The notes under the pieces are model-generated. The model did no database searches. It had not been told where the DNA came from and saw only the letters and a program-made list of their open reading frames with translations. The translations under genes were made by a program, and so were the position numbers. From contig NZ_KB906258.1 of the NCBI RefSeq assembly GCF_000381265.1, forward strand, positions 253,037 to 317,036: a stretch of DNA of 64,000 bases. Direction: 5' to 3'. Source of the DNA: Curvibacter lanceolatus ATCC 14669 (GTDB taxonomy: Bacteria; Pseudomonadota; Gammaproteobacteria; Burkholderiales; Burkholderiaceae_C). Shown here one piece after another: positions 62,063 through 64,000 of the stretch (position 1 is its first letter; every line of letters starts with the position of its first letter).

Positions 62063-63315
62063 TTGAACCTGTTCGCCGGCCTGACGCTGGACACCCCCAC
62101 GCTGGTCTTCTCGATTGGCGCGCTGGCGCTGTTCATGGCCGTGTTCGCCTTCAACACCGCCTACGCCCTGCCGGCCCGCGACATGGGCCTGCGCAGCTGG
62201 GGGCTGGCCATGCTGGCACTGTGCGGCGGCTTCATGCTGTTCTTTCTGCGTGGCCATGCCCCCTTGGTACTGACCTTTGTGTTGGCCAACATGCTGGTGC
62301 TGCTCAGCTCGGTGATCTGTGTCGACGCCCATGCACGCCTGCTGGAGCGGCCCCCCCCTGGCGCGCACTGGCCCTGGTGAACCTTCTGGGGGTGCTGGGC
62401 ACCGTGCCGGTGTACCAGGGCTGGCTGCCGCGGGGCGTGGCCATTCTCACCGTGTCGCTGGCCCTGGGCAGCAATTTTGCGATCAGCGCCCGCCTGATCT
62501 GGCGCCACCAACGCAGCACCCGTTCCCGTGCCGGCCTGTTGGCGGCTGGAATTCTGGCCGCCATGGCAACCGGATCCTCACTGCGCGGCATCTACAACAT
62601 CACCGGTGAACGCGCCAACGTGCTGATCAGCTCGCAATTGCTGCCTCAGGTGGGGTCGCTGCTGCTGGGGGCCTTGTTCACCGTGGGCAGCTCGCTGGGC
62701 TTTCTGGCCATGGTCAACGAACGCCAGCGGCGCGAACTGGAGACCCACTCGCGCCGTGATGGGCTGACCGGCTTGCTCAATCGAACCGCCTTTTTCGAGG
62801 CCGCGCATGCTTATGTGGCCGCACCGGGTGGCGAGCGCTTTGGCGTGGTGATGATGGACATCGACTGGTTCAAGAAAATCAACGACCGCCATGGCCACGC
62901 TGCAGGGGACACCACGCTCACGCAGCTCGGGCGGCTGATCACCCAGCACACCCGGCTGTCCGACCTGGCCGGGCGTTACGGAGGGGAGGAGTTCTGCCTG
63001 CTGTTGAAAGATTGCACGCTGGCCGAAGCCCAGCGGGTGGCCCAGCAGTTGGTGAATGCGGCGGCCCGGCAGAGTGTGCGTCTGCCAGGCGGTCAGGCCC
63101 TGCACTTCACGCTGTCGGCCGGGTACGCGCAGCGCCAGGGCCTGCACGAAAGCCTGGAGCAGGTCATCAACCGCGCTGACCAGGCCTTGTACGAGGCCAA
63201 GCATGCCGGGCGCAACCGGGCTGTGGCCGGCTTGCCCACCGCGCCGCCGGAGTCGGTGCCTGCCGCTCCAGAAGGCAGCACCGACAACACCGGCGCAGCC
63301 TCCCAAGCGGCCTGA
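62063..63315 (+). CDS. Membrane diguanylate cyclase, frameshifted in a C8 run
   Basis: Two overlapping frames together encode one protein. The first begins at TTG 62063 (after GGGAGG) and supplies the first membrane helices, ending early with HARLLERPPPGAHWPW. The second supplies the remaining helices (WRALALVNLLGVLGTVPVY onward) and a GGDEF domain with RYGGEEFCLLL. Adding one C to the run CCCCCCCC at 62351-62358 restores a 417-residue protein with a multi-helix sensor and cyclase. The gene is either broken, phase-variable or mis-sequenced. The GGEEF motif is compatible with activity. Confidence 0.82.
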
Positions 63316-63517
63316 ACCCAAGCGTCCGGACCACCGGCCGGACGGTGCTGAGGAGACAGGCGTGTCAGAAAAAACCTGACAAGCCGCCGACACAAAAGAG
63401 ACAAGCGGCACAGGCAGAGGCCGACTTAATTTTTGATTGGGGGGTATTCACAATCCATTTCAACAGATCGACATTGCTTCATGCCCCCGGGCGAGGCGCC
63501 TCAGAAGGAGTTTGACC

Positions 63518-63847
63518 ATGACCAGCGAACAAATGCTTGCCGAGATCCGCGAAGCCAACCTCACCTACCTGATGCTGGCCCAGTCCCTCATCCGCCTGGA
63601 CAAGGCCGAAGCCATCTTCCGCCTCGGCCTCAACGAAGAGTCCGCCGACATCCTCTCCGCACTCTCCCCCTCCCAGGTCATGAAGCTCGCCTCGCGCAAC
63701 ACCTTGCTGGCACGCTTCCGCGTCGACGACGAACTCGTCTGGAGCCTGCTCACCAACCACAACACCCAGCAAAAGGTCGGCAACGAAGCCACCAACAAGC
63801 TGCACGCCAACATCCTCATGGCTGGCCGCCTCGCAGAAATCCTGTAA
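63518..63847 (+). CDS. flhD: Flagellar transcriptional activator FlhD
   Basis: The 109-residue protein matches FlhD, with an N-terminal EIREANLTYLMLAQSLIRLD and a C-terminal part that includes LVWSLLTNHN. FlhD forms a hetero-hexamer with FlhC that switches on flagellar class II promoters. The ATG at 63518 follows AGAAGGAG. flhC begins 43 bp downstream. The upstream 200 bases must contain the flhDC promoter, although no specific element was recognised. Confidence 0.96.
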   Translation: MTSEQMLAEIREANLTYLMLAQSLIRLDKAEAIFRLGLNEESADILSALSPSQVMKLASRNTLLARFRVDDELVWSLLTNHNTQQKVGNEATNKLHANILMAGRLAEIL

Positions 63848-63889
63848 GCAGCCTGCAGCTTCCGACCGACCTTGCCCCCGGAGACCCTC

Positions 63890-64000
63890 ATGAGCACCTC
63901 TTTCGCCACCGCCGCCGAGCCCAGCACCGCCGCTGCCCCTGCCGCTGCCGCCAAGGCCCCCGCCAAGAGCGTGCTCAACGAGTCCCGCCAGATCGAGCGC
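63890..64000 (+). CDS. flhC: Flagellar transcriptional activator FlhC, N-terminus (partial)
   Basis: The window ends 37 codons into this gene. After an alanine/proline-rich leader the product reads KSVLNESRQIER, which matches the conserved start of FlhC proteins. It follows flhD by 43 bp in the standard flhDC order. The zinc-binding cysteines of FlhC lie beyond the window edge. Confidence 0.92.
   Translation, partial: MSTSFATAAEPSTAAAPAAAAKAPAKSVLNESRQIER

Noticed and set aside
1..64000. CRISPR array
   Set aside because: No regularly spaced direct repeats and no cas genes were noticed anywhere in the window.

Overview
The window is GC-rich, densely packed chromosomal DNA. The gene types point to a motile Burkholderiales beta-proteobacterium, most likely in or near Comamonadaceae: Bug-type solute receptors, FlhDC master regulators, two isoquinoline 1-oxidoreductase-like pairs, a CysB family regulator and DUF2783. 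This assignment rests on gene types only, because no rRNA gene or housekeeping marker is present.

Layout. 0-1.4 kb is the end of a urease accessory operon (ureE tail, ureF, ureG). 1.6-4.3 kb holds a small membrane/zinc-ribbon protein, an OmpR-type two-component system and tRNA-Ser(UGA) with its terminator. 4.3-7.0 kb is a molybdenum hydroxylase pair. 7.2-16.5 kb is a complete selenocysteine formate dehydrogenase island on the minus strand: fdoG with an in-frame UGA, fdoH, fdoI, fdhE, selA, selB and selC. The enzyme, its accessory factor and the whole Sec insertion machinery except SelD lie together. 16.8-20.2 kb is a TetR-controlled second molybdenum hydroxylase pair with matching operators. 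20.2-24.5 kb has a PAS-GGDEF diguanylate cyclase, a PRPP-synthetase paralogue and a long AMP/thymidine-phosphorylase family protein. 24.7-27.2 kb is a YfiR-YfiN-YfiB c-di-GMP signalling module. 27.3-34.8 kb carries fumarylacetoacetase and a VOC protein, a LysR regulator, a DUF1016 nuclease behind an hsdM remnant, and a Bug/FAD-monooxygenase/DUF2783 cluster.

35-62 kb is one large organosulfur region. Rightward genes are a sulfate-binding protein, nitroreductase, Mop protein, LLM flavin monooxygenase, TauD-type dioxygenase, sulfonate ABC transporter, rhodanese, serine acetyltransferase, XRE regulator, family 2A encapsulin shell and its cysteine desulfurase cargo, ending at a strong terminator. 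Leftward genes are an SsuABC transporter, a membrane c-type cytochrome, SsuD, a class II aldolase family protein, an acyl-CoA-dehydrogenase-like flavoprotein, CysB, a second LLM monooxygenase, a 2-hydroxyacid dehydrogenase and a further sulfonate receptor. A divergent cysteine dioxygenase and a four-domain rhodanese follow. The apparent logic is uptake and oxidative desulfonation of organosulfur compounds, cysteine synthesis by way of O-acetylserine, and sulfur handling by a desulfurase packed in a protein nanocompartment.

The window ends with a frameshifted diguanylate cyclase and flhD-flhC. The standout system is the sulfur nanocompartment operon (42.4-47.1 kb). Family 2A encapsulins with cysteine desulfurase cargo are already known. 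The embedded HTH regulator, the 26-bp shell/cargo overlap and the surrounding desulfonation cluster are the parts worth a closer look.
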